Origin: Nocardia pneumoniae NBRC 100136
GTDB lineage: Bacteria; Actinomycetota; Actinomycetes; Mycobacteriales; Mycobacteriaceae
Length of the DNA: 64,000 nt
Reading direction: 5' to 3'
NCBI RefSeq assembly: GCF_000308755.1
Contig: NZ_BAGF01000075.1
Coordinates: 62,001-126,000 of the forward strand
Shown here one piece after another: positions 56,834 to 64,000 of the stretch. A program made the translations under genes and the position numbers. Numbering within the stretch: position 1 is the stretch's first letter; the number at the start of each line of letters is the position of its first letter. Below the pieces are notes generated by a model. That model saw nothing but the letters and a program-made list of their open reading frames with translations, did no database searches and was not told the origin of the DNA.

Positions 56834-57835
56834 TCACACAGCGAGTACGAGCTTTCCCGTATTCGCTCCAGTGAACAGCATGTCGAGTGTCTCGCCGAAC
56901 CGCGTGACTCCGCCCTCGACGACGTGCTCCCTGCTCTTGACGCGGCCGTCGGCCAGCCACTCGGAAATCTGGCTGATCGCCTCACCGTAGCGATCGGCAT
57001 AGTCGAACACCACGAACCCGGTCATCGATGCCCGGAAGACCAGCAGGGACATATACCGCGATGGCCCCGGCGGCAGCTTCTCCGCGTTGTACGCCGATAT
57101 CGCACCGCAGATCACCACTCGGGCGCCGCGTCGAAGATTGGCGAGCGCGGCATCGAGGATATCTCCGCCGACGTTGTCGAAGTACACATCGATCCCGTCG
57201 GGCGCGACTTCGCGCAGCCGTTGGAGGACGTCCTCGTTGCGGTAGTCGATCGCGGCGTCGAACCCGAGTTCTTCGGTCAGCACACGGCATTTGTCCTCGC
57301 CGCCCGCGATACCGATGACCCTCGCACCCTTGGCCTTGGCGATCTGGCCTGCGACGCTGCCGACCGCCCCGGCCGCCGCGGACACCACGACCGTGTCACC
57401 GGCGCGCAACTTGCCGACCTCGAGCAGGCCGAAATACGCGGTCATCCCGGGCATTCCGAGTGTGCCGAGCCAGGTCGGCCCCGGTGCGACGCCCAGATCG
57501 ACCCGCTGCACATTCCGGCCGTCACTGATCGCGTACTCGGTCACTCCGAACGTGCCGCTCACGGTGTCCCCGACCGCGAAGTCCGGATGCGCGGACTCGA
57601 CGACGGTCGCGATGTCCAGTGATCGCATGACCTCGCCGATACCCACCGGCGGCACATACGAACGCACATCGTTCAACCAGCCGCGCATGGCCGGGTCGAG
57701 GGAGATGTAGTCGACCTTCACCAGAATCTGACCGGCCGTGATGGCGGGAAGCTCCTCGGTCGTCAGACTCCAGGTATCCGCATCGATTTTCCCGGTGGGC
57801 CTTTTGGCAAGCCGCACCTGTTGGGTCTTGGTCAC
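56834..57835 (-). CDS. NADP-dependent oxidoreductase, CurA/LTB4DH-like MDR
   Basis: 333 residues from GTG 57835, with GAGGAAAC upstream. Zinc-free medium-chain reductase: LDPAMRGWLNDVRSYVPP near the start, GMPGMTAYFGLLEVG, cofactor region SAAAGAVGSVAGQIAKAKGA and FDNVGGDILDAALA. This group reduces the double bond of alpha,beta-unsaturated ketones or acyl compounds. It follows the acyl-CoA dehydrogenase gene by 23 bp on the same strand, forming an operon with it. Confidence 0.9.
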   Translation of the reverse strand: MTKTQQVRLAKRPTGKIDADTWSLTTEELPAITAGQILVKVDYISLDPAMRGWLNDVRSYVPPVGIGEVMRSLDIATVVESAHPDFAVGDTVSGTFGVTEYAISDGRNVQRVDLGVAPGPTWLGTLGMPGMTAYFGLLEVGKLRAGDTVVVSAAAGAVGSVAGQIAKAKGARVIGIAGGEDKCRVLTEELGFDAAIDYRNEDVLQRLREVAPDGIDVYFDNVGGDILDAALANLRRGARVVICGAISAYNAEKLPPGPSRYMSLLVFRASMTGFVVFDYADRYGEAISQISEWLADGRVKSREHVVEGGVTRFGETLDMLFTGANTGKLVLAV

Positions 57836-57858
57836 GTGTTTCCTCTCGTTGCCGGTGG

Positions 57859-59082
57859 TTACGCGCTCCGGCCCCAAGCGGGGTTCCGGCGTCGCAATTC
57901 CATCTGCGCGATCGTGCGCTTGTGGACCTCGTCGGGACCGTCGGCCAGGCGTAAAGTCCGTTGGTGGGCGTACATGTTCGCCAACGGGAAGTCGTCGGAA
58001 ACGCCACCGCCGCCGTGCACCTGTATCGCACGGTCGATCACCTTCAGCGCGACCTGCGGCGCGGCCACCTTGATCGCCGCGATCTCGATGCGCGCGTTGC
58101 GATTTCCCACGGTGTCCATCAGGTATGCCGCCTTCAGGGTCAGCAGGCGCGCCATTTCGATCTCGACACGCGACTCGGCGATCCAGTCCTGGATATTGGC
58201 GCGGTTGGCCACCGGCTCACCGAAAGTCGTTCGCGCCTGCGCGCGATCGATCATCAGATCCAGCGCGCGTTCGGCCATGCCGATCGACCGCATGCAGTGG
58301 TGGATCCGGCCGGGCCCCAGTCGCGCCTGGCTGATCATGAACCCGTCACCCTCACCGGCCAGCAGCGCCGTCCGCGGCACCCGGACATTCTCGAACACGA
58401 CCTCCGCGTGCCCTTCCCGGTCCTGGTATCCGAATACCGGAAGGTTGCGCAGGACGGTGACTCCGGGCGTATCGATCGGAACGACCATCATGCTCTGCTG
58501 GCGATGCGGTGGCGCCGCGGGATCGGTTTTGCCCATCACGATGAGCACCTTGCAGTTCTTGTGCAGGGCGTTGGACGTCCACCACTTCCGGCCGTTGAGG
58601 ACGTATTCGTCCCCGTCGCGCTCCATCCGCAACTGGATGTTGGTGGCGTCCGAGCTGGCGACTTCCGGCTCGGTCATCGCGAACGCCGACGCGATCGTGC
58701 CGTCCAGCAGCGGCTGAAGCCACGTCTGTTTGTGTTCGGCGGTGCCGAAAAGGGTCAGCACCTCCATGTTGCCGGTGTCCGGGGCATTGCAGTTGGTGGC
58801 CTCGGGAGCCAAGTGCGCACTGCGGCCCATGATTTCGGCCAGCGGCGCGTACTCCAGATTGGTCAGGCCGGGGCCCCATTCCGGATGCGGGTGAAACAGA
58901 TTCCACAGACCGCGCTTCCTCGCCTCGGCCTTGAGCTCTTCCAGGATCGGCGGGTGGAAATGCGGATCACCCGACTCCTTCATCTGCGCTTCGTAGACCG
59001 CTTCGGCGGGGTAGACGTGCTCGTCCATGAAGGCGAGCAGATCCTCCTGATACTTGCGGGCTCTCTCGGAAAGCTCGAACAT
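57859..59082 (-). CDS. Acyl-CoA dehydrogenase, FadE-type
   Basis: 407 residues. Signature segments: [77 protein letters not shown] and [14 protein letters not shown]. This is the ACAD10/11-type long FadE that is often paired with an aminoglycoside-phosphotransferase-like protein, as here. It oxidises an acyl-CoA, possibly after a kinase step on a hydroxy group as known for ACAD10/11. The promoter at 59213-59241 lies 131 bp upstream. Confidence 0.92.
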   Translation of the reverse strand: MFELSERARKYQEDLLAFMDEHVYPAEAVYEAQMKESGDPHFHPPILEELKAEARKRGLWNLFHPHPEWGPGLTNLEYAPLAEIMGRSAHLAPEATNCNAPDTGNMEVLTLFGTAEHKQTWLQPLLDGTIASAFAMTEPEVASSDATNIQLRMERDGDEYVLNGRKWWTSNALHKNCKVLIVMGKTDPAAPPHRQQSMMVVPIDTPGVTVLRNLPVFGYQDREGHAEVVFENVRVPRTALLAGEGDGFMISQARLGPGRIHHCMRSIGMAERALDLMIDRAQARTTFGEPVANRANIQDWIAESRVEIEMARLLTLKAAYLMDTVGNRNARIEIAAIKVAAPQVALKVIDRAIQVHGGGGVSDDFPLANMYAHQRTLRLADGPDEVHKRTIAQMELRRRNPAWGRSA

Positions 59083-59212
59083 CGGGCTCCTTCGATCGAT
59101 GGTGGTTCCGCACTGCTGCGGCGATGACGTCGCGGATTACCTCGGCGCTGCCCGGTTGCTGTGCCGCGATCCGAGCCCTCCCCTTGGCCTGGCAGGCAGG
59201 GATCCGATTCGC

Positions 59213-59241
59213 ACCCTAATTGAATCCGGCGTCAACTTCAA
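59213..59241 (-). promoter_or_regulatory. Promoter with regulon operator, acyl-CoA dehydrogenase operon
   Basis: On the minus strand: -35 TTGAAG (59241-59236), 17-bp spacer, -10 TAGGGT (59218-59213). The spacer and flanks match the same TTGAA...TCAACTTCAA element as in the MFS promoter; the plus strand reads TTGAATCC then GTCAACTTCAA. It faces the acyl-CoA dehydrogenase gene at 59082. Confidence 0.72.
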
Positions 59242-59278
59242 TTCGCCGATCCGGTGCGCATCGTCGCGGACCGGGTCG

Positions 59279-60319
59279 TCAGCGATGATCTTGCGTCAGA
59301 TACCCGATTCCGGCCTGCAACAGCGGTTCGACCGCGTCTCCCAGCTTCTCGAAGCCGGGACCCACGGTCTTGCCCTGGAGATGGCGGTAATGGATCCCCT
59401 CGCAGATCACGGCGAGCTTGAACGCGGCCAGCCCGAGATAGAATCCGATCCGGGTCAGGTCGCGGCGGCTTCGCTGCGCGTACCGCTCCAGCAACGCCGA
59501 TTCGTCAGGGAATCCCGGGGCCGACGCGACATCGGTGACCACAGGAATGCCCAGCTCGCCGGAACGCAGGTAGACCATGAGCAAAGCCACATCGGTGAGC
59601 GGATCGCCGATGGTAGCCATCTCCCAGTCGATGACGGCGGTCACTCGGTCGCGCGAGTCGACGAGGATATTGTCGAGCCGGTAATCGCCGTGCACGATCC
59701 CGGCGGGTGATTGCCCCGGCTGGTGCCGCGCGAGCAGATCGTGCAATTCCGCCGCCGCGGGAAGGTCTCGGCTTCGCGACGCGTCCAGCTGGTTCTTCCA
59801 ACGCCGGACCTGCCTTTCGAGGAACCCCTCGGGCCGCCCGAAATCATCGAGTCCGACGGCGGCGGGGTCGACCGCGTGGAGAGCGGCGAGGGTGTCGATC
59901 ATGCCCGTCGCGATCGCACGGGTCCGGTCGACGCCCAGGGCCGCCAATTCGGTCGACGAGCGGTAGGGCGTACCGTCGACGCGCTCCATGACGTAGAACG
60001 GCGCACCGATGACGTCCGCATCCGCACACCGGGCGTAGGTGATCGGTACCGGGACCTCGGTGTCGGCCAGCGCGTTCATGACGCGGTATTCCCGCCCCAT
60101 GTCGTGCGCGGTCGCGAGCACATGGCCGAGCGGTGGACGCCGCACGATCCAGTTCGATACTCCGTCGGTGACCTCGTAAGTGAGATTCGATCTCCCTCCG
60201 GCGACCAGATGCCCGTGCAGTGAGCCCGCGACGAGACCCGGAGCGGCGTCGGCGAGCCATGCCGCCAAGCGGTCCAGGTCGAGGCCGGGTAGATGCGAGG
60301 AGTCGTGTCCGGTGGTCAT
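59279..60319 (-). CDS. Phosphotransferase-family protein (FadE36-like, ACAD11 kinase-type)
   Basis: 346 residues with the aminoglycoside phosphotransferase fold. Gly-rich SLHGHLVAGGRSNLTYEV, catalytic HGDYRLDNILVD and metal-binding DWEMATIGDP. In this family the relatives next to acyl-CoA dehydrogenases phosphorylate 4-hydroxyacyl-CoAs, in parallel to human ACAD10/11, and do not act on antibiotics. Its ATG overlaps the stop of the MaoC remnant (TGATG), so it once lay inside a longer operon. It is 196 bp upstream of the dehydrogenase gene. Confidence 0.87.
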   Translation of the reverse strand: MTTGHDSSHLPGLDLDRLAAWLADAAPGLVAGSLHGHLVAGGRSNLTYEVTDGVSNWIVRRPPLGHVLATAHDMGREYRVMNALADTEVPVPITYARCADADVIGAPFYVMERVDGTPYRSSTELAALGVDRTRAIATGMIDTLAALHAVDPAAVGLDDFGRPEGFLERQVRRWKNQLDASRSRDLPAAAELHDLLARHQPGQSPAGIVHGDYRLDNILVDSRDRVTAVIDWEMATIGDPLTDVALLMVYLRSGELGIPVVTDVASAPGFPDESALLERYAQRSRRDLTRIGFYLGLAAFKLAVICEGIHYRHLQGKTVGPGFEKLGDAVEPLLQAGIGYLTQDHR

Positions 60320-60441
60320 CAGGGCACCAACACCGCGACGGTCTCGGCTACGCAGGCGGGTTTGTTGGAGCGCCAGTCGCTGTACCCGAGATGGGTTCCG
60401 ACCGCGGACTCCAGCTCGGTCAAGCCGTGGAATATACGCAT
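60319..60441 (-). pseudogene. MaoC dehydratase with large internal deletion
   Basis: A 40-codon frame, ATG 60441 to TGA 60319. It starts MRIFHGLTELESAVGTHLGY SDW, the exact opening of MaoC-type enoyl-CoA hydratases, and jumps to NKPACVAETVAVLVP, which is their C-terminus. Some 110 residues between, including the catalytic Asp/His loop, are gone, yet the frame, start and TGATG coupling to the phosphotransferase gene are kept. Confidence 0.82.
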
Positions 60442-60460
60442 GGTGGGTGTTCCTTCCGTG

Positions 60461-60592
60461 TCAGTTCCGCGGTCCGCCCGCGACGTAGGTCACCTGGCCG
60501 GACACAAAACCGGTGCCGTCGCCGACCAGGAACGACACCGCACGCGCGATGCCCGTCTTCACGGGTGAGTCCTTCCCAGCGCCATGACCCAT
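60461..60592 (-). pseudogene. C-terminal remnant of a FabG-like SDR
   Basis: A 43-codon frame whose second part reads IARAVSFLVGDGTGFVSGQV then TYVAGGPRN and a stop. This is the C-terminus of beta-ketoacyl reductase-like SDRs. The Rossmann fold and the catalytic Ser/Tyr/Lys are absent. It lies 20 bp before the MaoC remnant, as expected of an SDR-MaoC-phosphotransferase-FadE operon. Confidence 0.75.
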
Positions 60593-60615
60593 GCCCTGAC
60601 CGCACCTTCGGGGCA

Positions 60616-60636
60616 ACTTACTGAGCGCTTACTTAG
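60616..60636. promoter_or_regulatory. Candidate operator around AGCGCT
   Basis: ACTTACTGAGCGCTTACTTA contains the palindromic core AGCGCT with partly symmetric flanks, just upstream of the decayed SDR/MaoC genes. Such TnAGCGCTnA sites are common for TetR regulators of acyl-CoA genes. Weak evidence. The 250 bp up to the TetR gene hold a minus-strand frame (ends at TAA near 60638) that I do not recognise. Confidence 0.35.
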
Positions 60637-60843
60637 CCCTCGACACCATGCTGGATGGCTTGCGCAGTGGTCAAGGCCACCACCGATTCAGCCTGTATGA
60701 CGTGAGTCACAGTGCCGTGGATTGCCTGCTTCACGGGCGCGACCGGCGACGCGACATCCCGCTGTTCATGCGCGACCCAGGTACGCGGTGATGGCAGCGG
60801 CGACTCGGTTATATCGAGTGCAGCGCGGTCACCTGCCGCACGC

Positions 60844-61524
60844 TCAGCTGGCGGCCTCGTCGATTTTCAGCGCGTTGGCCCACAGCCGCGTAGCTGTGCG
60901 GACGAGCTCGTCGAGCGAGGTCTCCTCTTCGAGGGCGAACGCGTAGTACGCCATCCGGCCGACCATGCCCGACAGCGCACGTGCCGCGGTATGCGGATCG
61001 AGTTCCCGGTCGGCGAGGCCTCGTTCCTGGAGATCCCGGATGGAGCGAGCGTTGCGGTCGGCGAAGGCACGGGCTCGGCGCCGACGCAGTTCGCGGAACT
61101 TCGGATCGATCGCGGCGACCTGATCGAGGATCAGCATCAATTTCGCGTTCCGCTTGTAGGCCTCGAAGTAGGCACGGTTGCTCGCCTCGATGACGGCTAC
61201 CGGGGATGCCTCGTCGGCGCTCAGGCGTGGCATCCCGGGGTGCAGCATGTCGTGCTGGGACGCTTCGAGCACCGCTTGGAGGATTTCCTCTTTGCTGGAG
61301 AAATACGTATAGAAGCTACCCGTGGAGCATTTCGCCTCGGCCGTGATATCCGACAGCCTCGCGTCGAGGTAGCCGTCGCGTTCGAACACCACTCGGGCCG
61401 CGGCCACCAGCGCCGCGCGCGTGCGGACACCGCGGGCGGTGAGCGGGGGCTCCCGGAGGATGGAGGTATCGACGAGCGACGGGATCTCCGCCAGTGCCGC
61501 TTCGTCGTCGACCGTCCCGGCCAT
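60844..61524 (-). CDS. TetR-family regulator, probable master of the TTGAA regulon
   Basis: 227 residues from ATG 61524 with GGGAGGG upstream. HTH: RTRAALVAAARVVFERDGYL, DARLSDITAEAKCSTGSFYT, YFSSKEEILQAV. The ligand domain (EASNRAYFEAYKRNAKLMLI, ARALSGMVGRMAYYAFALEE) is of the fatty acid-related kind. Its own promoter (61628-61656) has the regulon element, which supports autoregulation. That it binds all five sites is inference; the other TetR at 56051 is the alternative. Confidence 0.87.
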   Translation of the reverse strand: MAGTVDDEAALAEIPSLVDTSILREPPLTARGVRTRAALVAAARVVFERDGYLDARLSDITAEAKCSTGSFYTYFSSKEEILQAVLEASQHDMLHPGMPRLSADEASPVAVIEASNRAYFEAYKRNAKLMLILDQVAAIDPKFRELRRRRARAFADRNARSIRDLQERGLADRELDPHTAARALSGMVGRMAYYAFALEEETSLDELVRTATRLWANALKIDEAAS

Positions 61525-61627
61525 CCACACCCTCCCTGTCTGCCCCGGCTGCCCGGAGTGATCGTCGCATATGTGTCGACGATCTGCGCTCAGCCGGGCC
61601 GCGCCTGCGTCCGCCGGTCGAAATTCG

Positions 61628-61656
61628 AAGTTAGCCGAATATGATTCCAGCTTCAA
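61628..61656 (-). promoter_or_regulatory. Promoter with regulon operator, TetR gene
   Basis: Minus strand: -35 TTGAAG (61656-61651), 17-bp spacer, -10 TAACTT (61633-61628). The spacer begins CTGGAATCA, as in the site at 62632. About 100 bp before the TetR start codon. Confidence 0.7.
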
Positions 61657-61668
61657 GTTTCGCGGAGG

Positions 61669-61706
61669 GTCCTGCCCGGCCCCAGTGGGAACCGGCCGGG
61701 CAGGAC
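61669..61706 (-). terminator. Terminator hairpin after secreted protein gene
   Basis: GTCCTGCCCGGCC and GGCCGGGCAGGAC, perfect 13-bp arms and a 12-nt loop, lying 37 bp past the stop of the secreted protein gene and before the TetR promoter. Confidence 0.82.
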
Positions 61707-61742
61707 AATTGCCTCACGGGATCGAGGACGCGGGTGTCGGCG

Positions 61743-62441
61743 TCACTTCGCCGGGGACGGCATCGGCTGGTTGATCGTCGTGAAGTACTGGACGGCCGCC
61801 ATGATCGCGACCGGAGCGGTGATGAGCAGCTGGCCTGCCACTGCCCCGAGCGGACCGAGGGCCATGATTCCACCCAGGCATCCGATGGCGGCCGCGGGAA
61901 TGAAGGCTCCGAACAGGCCGATGATCGCCGCGGAAGCGACGGTTGCCCCGGCGATGCCACCCAGCACGCAGCCGACCGCCGCGCCGCCGATGCCACCGAC
62001 GGCGGTGCCGATCGTCGCGCCCATGAGGATCGTCGAGGACAAGCGCGCCCAGGCGGCTTGCTCGCGGTCGTACTGGGTCTTCCAGGGAGCCTGATCTTCG
62101 TAGGGCAGGGCCACCGGCTTGTAGGCCGCGTGCTCGATGTCGAACTGTGGCGTCAAAGTAACAGTGCGATCGCGGATGTCAGCGGCGATCGGGAAGACGA
62201 AATCGTCCACCCGGAAGGACAATTCGGAACCGGCCAGTACCATGCCACCGGGCGCTTTGATCTTCAATGCCCCGTCTTCGACGGCAAGCGAGCCGGCATC
62301 GACATCGATCACTGTCGATCGCTCTCCGACCGATACCTTGTACCCCACCGCACCAGCGTGGTCCGGTGCGGCCGACGCCGTTCCGGCCGTCACGCCGAGC
62401 GTCGAGACGAGCAGCGTCGCTGCTGCAAGCGTTTTCCTCAT
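61743..62441 (-). CDS. Secreted Nocardia-type protein with glycine-zipper C-terminus
   Basis: 232 residues from ATG 62441 with AGAAGGAAACAG upstream. Cleavable signal (MRKTLAAATLLVSTLGVTAG, TASAAPD). Mature part: a beta-rich domain about 30-125 (VIDVDAGSLAVEDGALKIKA, FRVDDFVFPIAADIRD), then a long hydrophobic Gly/Ala-rich segment 160-215 (GATIGTAVGGIGGAAVGCVL) like a glycine zipper that can enter membranes. This architecture is widely duplicated in Nocardia, without known function. Its promoter carries the regulon element, linking it to the acyl-CoA genes. Confidence 0.82.
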   Translation of the reverse strand: MRKTLAAATLLVSTLGVTAGTASAAPDHAGAVGYKVSVGERSTVIDVDAGSLAVEDGALKIKAPGGMVLAGSELSFRVDDFVFPIAADIRDRTVTLTPQFDIEHAAYKPVALPYEDQAPWKTQYDREQAAWARLSSTILMGATIGTAVGGIGGAAVGCVLGGIAGATVASAAIIGLFGAFIPAAAIGCLGGIMALGPLGAVAGQLLITAPVAIMAAVQYFTTINQPMPSPAK

Positions 62442-62582
62442 CTGTTTCCTTCTTCTCTGTGCCTCGAACCTCACGTTCGAGAACCTTCGAACCACGCCGA
62501 CTTCGACCGCGATCGGTGAGGTCATGCGGTTTCCCTTGATCGAGATGCGGTCCGGATCCAGCTGCGGTGAGCTGCCGGACCC

Positions 62583-62611
62583 GGGTTAATTGAAGCTGAA
62601 CTCAATCTCAA
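62583..62611 (-). promoter_or_regulatory. Promoter with regulon operator, secreted protein gene
   Basis: Minus strand: -35 TTGAGA (62611-62606), 17-bp spacer, -10 TAACCC (62588-62583). A weaker copy of the element. It faces the secreted protein gene starting at 62441. Confidence 0.62.
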
Positions 62612-62631
62612 AATGTGATCTGCGTCAAGTC

Positions 62632-62660
62632 TTGAATCTGGAATCAACTTCACTTACGGT
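62632..62660 (+). promoter_or_regulatory. Promoter with regulon operator, rightward
   Basis: -35 TTGAAT (62632-62637), 17-bp spacer with GGAATCAACTTCAC, -10 TACGGT (62655-62660). Downstream, AAGGAGG at about 62738 is a strong ribosome site but is followed by no usable start codon. The first likely gene begins only at 62826. A gene may have been lost here. Confidence 0.65.
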
Positions 62661-62825
62661 CCAACCGCGACAGGTGGAAGGTGCCCCATCGCCGTGCGGG
62701 GCGCGGCATGTTCGCGCGTCCGAATCCCGCACTGCCCAAGGAGGAACGACTGCTGACTGTTTGACCGCCTTCAGCCGGGGTAGGCGATCGAGCGGACAGG
62801 CAAGGCGACGAGGTGAGGAGTGGAT

Positions 62826-63068
62826 ATGGCCGAGCGCCAAGAAACCGGGACCATCACGGGCACCCGCGACAAGGACTACAACCTGATCTGGTTTGTCGAG
62901 GCATCGCTGGAGAACGCGTTGCGTTTGGACACGTTCATCCAGGACGCGGAACGGGACGGAGACAGCGAGCTCGTGGAGTTCTTCCGTAAAGCACAGGCCG
63001 AGAGCCGAAAAGGCGGGCGCCTAGGAAAGGAACTGCTGGCCCAGCGCCTCGCGAAGTCGGACATGTGA
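62826..63068 (+). CDS. Small conserved hydrophilic protein
   Basis: 80 residues from ATG 62826 (GTG 62820 possible), preceded by GAGGTGAGGAG. Highly charged and helical: YNLIWFVEASLENALRLDTF, IQDAERDGDSELVEFFRKAQ, KGGRLGKELLAQRLAKSD. No signal and no catalytic motif. Similar small proteins occur in mycobacteria and Nocardia and are of unknown role, possibly stress-related. Its upstream region holds a regulon-type promoter. Confidence 0.7.
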   Translation: MAERQETGTITGTRDKDYNLIWFVEASLENALRLDTFIQDAERDGDSELVEFFRKAQAESRKGGRLGKELLAQRLAKSDM

Positions 63069-63177
63069 TCACGTAGCGCCATCGGGACAGGCGGGAGCGT
63101 TGCGCTTGGGTGCGTTGTTCCACACCGAACAACTCACCCGACGCAACGCTTCGGCCTGTGCCGACTTCCCCTGGAAG

Positions 63178-63375
63178 TTATTCCGGCTCGGTGATCTGCG
63201 GTGGACGTTCGGTTCGTTGCACTCGTTCGTTGATGAGCGCGTCGTCATCAGCCGGCGGCTCGGGATCGTGCCATTCCTCCGCGCGGCTGGATCGGTTGCC
63301 GCGCAAAGTCCCCTCCAACTCATGGGCCAGTTCGTCGTCGCGTAGCGGACCATGCTTGCTGTTTCCGCGTTCCAT
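63178..63375 (-). CDS. Small acidic protein of unknown function
   Basis: 65 residues from ATG 63375 after a good AGGAGG. Very hydrophilic, with many Glu, Asp and Arg: LRDDELAHELEGTLRGNRSS, RAEEWHDPEPPADDDALINE. It is probably disordered. Such short acidic proteins are frequent in actinobacteria. It converges with the small hydrophilic gene and is divergent from the epimerase. Confidence 0.6.
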   Translation of the reverse strand: MERGNSKHGPLRDDELAHELEGTLRGNRSSRAEEWHDPEPPADDDALINERVQRTERPPQITEPE

Positions 63376-63547
63376 AGTGTCCTCCTGGCTCGGTAACTCG
63401 CTATTCGGGGCGTACCCCGACTGCCATCGCTGACGCAGACGCACCAGCAGCCGACGAGGAGCCACCGACCGCATGGCTCGGAAGTGTCGTTGCCGAGACC
63501 GGGGGTAAGTCGGTTACGAATCCCGCCGACGAGCGAAGGAGCGGACA

Positions 63548-64000
63548 ATGCGGGTTGTTGTCGTCGGTGCCACCGGAAACGTCGGAACGAGCATGCTCGA
63601 GGCGTTGTCGGATGGAGCGGGGGTCAGTTCGATCGTGGGTATCGCTCGGCGAGTGCCGGGCAAGCCTCGCGACGGCGTCGAATGGGTGCGCGCGGATGTG
63701 CGCACCGACGACCTGGAATCCCACTTTCACGGCGCCGATGTGGTGGTCCACCTGGCATGGCTGTTCCAGCCCACCCATCAGCCCTTGGCCACCTGGCATG
63801 CCAATGTCGGCGGCACCGAACGCGTGCTGCGCGCGGTAGCGGCGGCGCAGGTCCCCGCCTTGGTGTACGCCTCGTCGGTCGGCGCCTACTCCCCCGGTCG
63901 CGACGACGAGCCGGTGCCGGAGAGTTGGCCCACCGACGGTTGGCCTCCCGCGGCGTATACGCGTGAGAAGGCCTATGTCGAGCGGCTGTTGGACCGATTC
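63548..64000 (+). CDS. NAD-dependent epimerase/dehydratase (partial, runs off window)
   Basis: ATG 63548; 151 codons to the window end with no stop. Extended SDR: VVVGATGNVGTSMLEAL at the N-terminus (GxxGxxG), VRADVRTDDLESHFHGADVV, HANVGGTERVLRAVAAAQVP, SSVGAY with the catalytic Ser region, and YTREK with Tyr and Lys. It should act on a nucleotide sugar or a related carbonyl compound. The C-terminal substrate domain is not in the window. Confidence 0.85.
   Translation, partial: MRVVVVGATGNVGTSMLEALSDGAGVSSIVGIARRVPGKPRDGVEWVRADVRTDDLESHFHGADVVVHLAWLFQPTHQPLATWHANVGGTERVLRAVAAAQVPALVYASSVGAYSPGRDDEPVPESWPTDGWPPAAYTREKAYVERLLDRF

Noticed and set aside
60638-60843. Protein-like minus frame between the TetR gene and SDR stub
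   Set aside because: Reads plausibly (for example QAESVVALTTAQAIQHGVEG) but has no clear start or family; not enough to call a gene.

Overview
The window is high-GC actinobacterial DNA, most likely from a Nocardia or a close mycolic-acid relative. The evidence is the gene content: many cytochromes P450, TetR regulators and acyl-CoA dehydrogenases, secreted GDSL and cutinase-like hydrolases, a FAAL-type polyketide synthase, an inositol (iol) locus with a Cgl0158-type aldolase, and a signal-peptide plus glycine-zipper protein of a kind expanded in Nocardia. I saw no rRNA, tRNA, CRISPR array, insertion sequence or phage gene.

Region 1-12 kb holds a lipopolyketide locus on the minus strand. A 3363-residue synthase reads FAAL, carrier, KS, AT, DH, KR, carrier, condensation-like domain, FkbH-like glyceryl-transfer domain. 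Its stop codon overlaps the start of a second gene that carries another carrier domain and runs off the left edge. A P450 is divergent from it.

Region 12-31 kb contains secreted hydrolases, VOC proteins, a phytase-like lipoprotein, a reduced inositol locus (iolB, aldolase, GntR regulator, and an iolA gene cut down by deletions), and several divergent regulator/target pairs (HxlR with alpha/beta hydrolase; TetR with metal-dependent hydrolase, sharing a perfect 30-bp palindrome). An XRE regulator lies opposite a small Cys-containing protein.

Region 30-42 kb has AraC-VOC-UvrA-like genes with a decayed second copy of the AraC/VOC junction, a TetR/FAD-monooxygenase pair with a 32-bp palindrome, an arylsulfatase with a 3' frameshift, an acyl-CoA oxidase-like flavoprotein, and a CYP157-like P450 with no conservon partners beside it.

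Region 42-54 kb has a membrane protein, a P450 with a metallo-beta-lactamase hydrolase, an AraC regulator, a secreted GH1 glycosidase, an SDR followed by two overlapping KAS III-like genes (one with an intact Cys-His-Asn triad, one with all three residues replaced), a lipoprotein lipase and a cutinase-like exported protein.

Region 54-63 kb looks like one regulon. An MFS transporter, a TetR regulator, an oxidoreductase/acyl-CoA dehydrogenase pair and a secreted Nocardia-type protein have promoters in which a shared TTGAA-type element fills the 17-bp spacer between -35 and -10. The phosphotransferase gene here is preceded by deletion remnants of a MaoC hydratase and an SDR. The window ends in small hydrophilic proteins and the start of an NAD-dependent epimerase. 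Remnants in several places (iolA, LuxR, MaoC, SDR, AraC/VOC) show ongoing gene loss.
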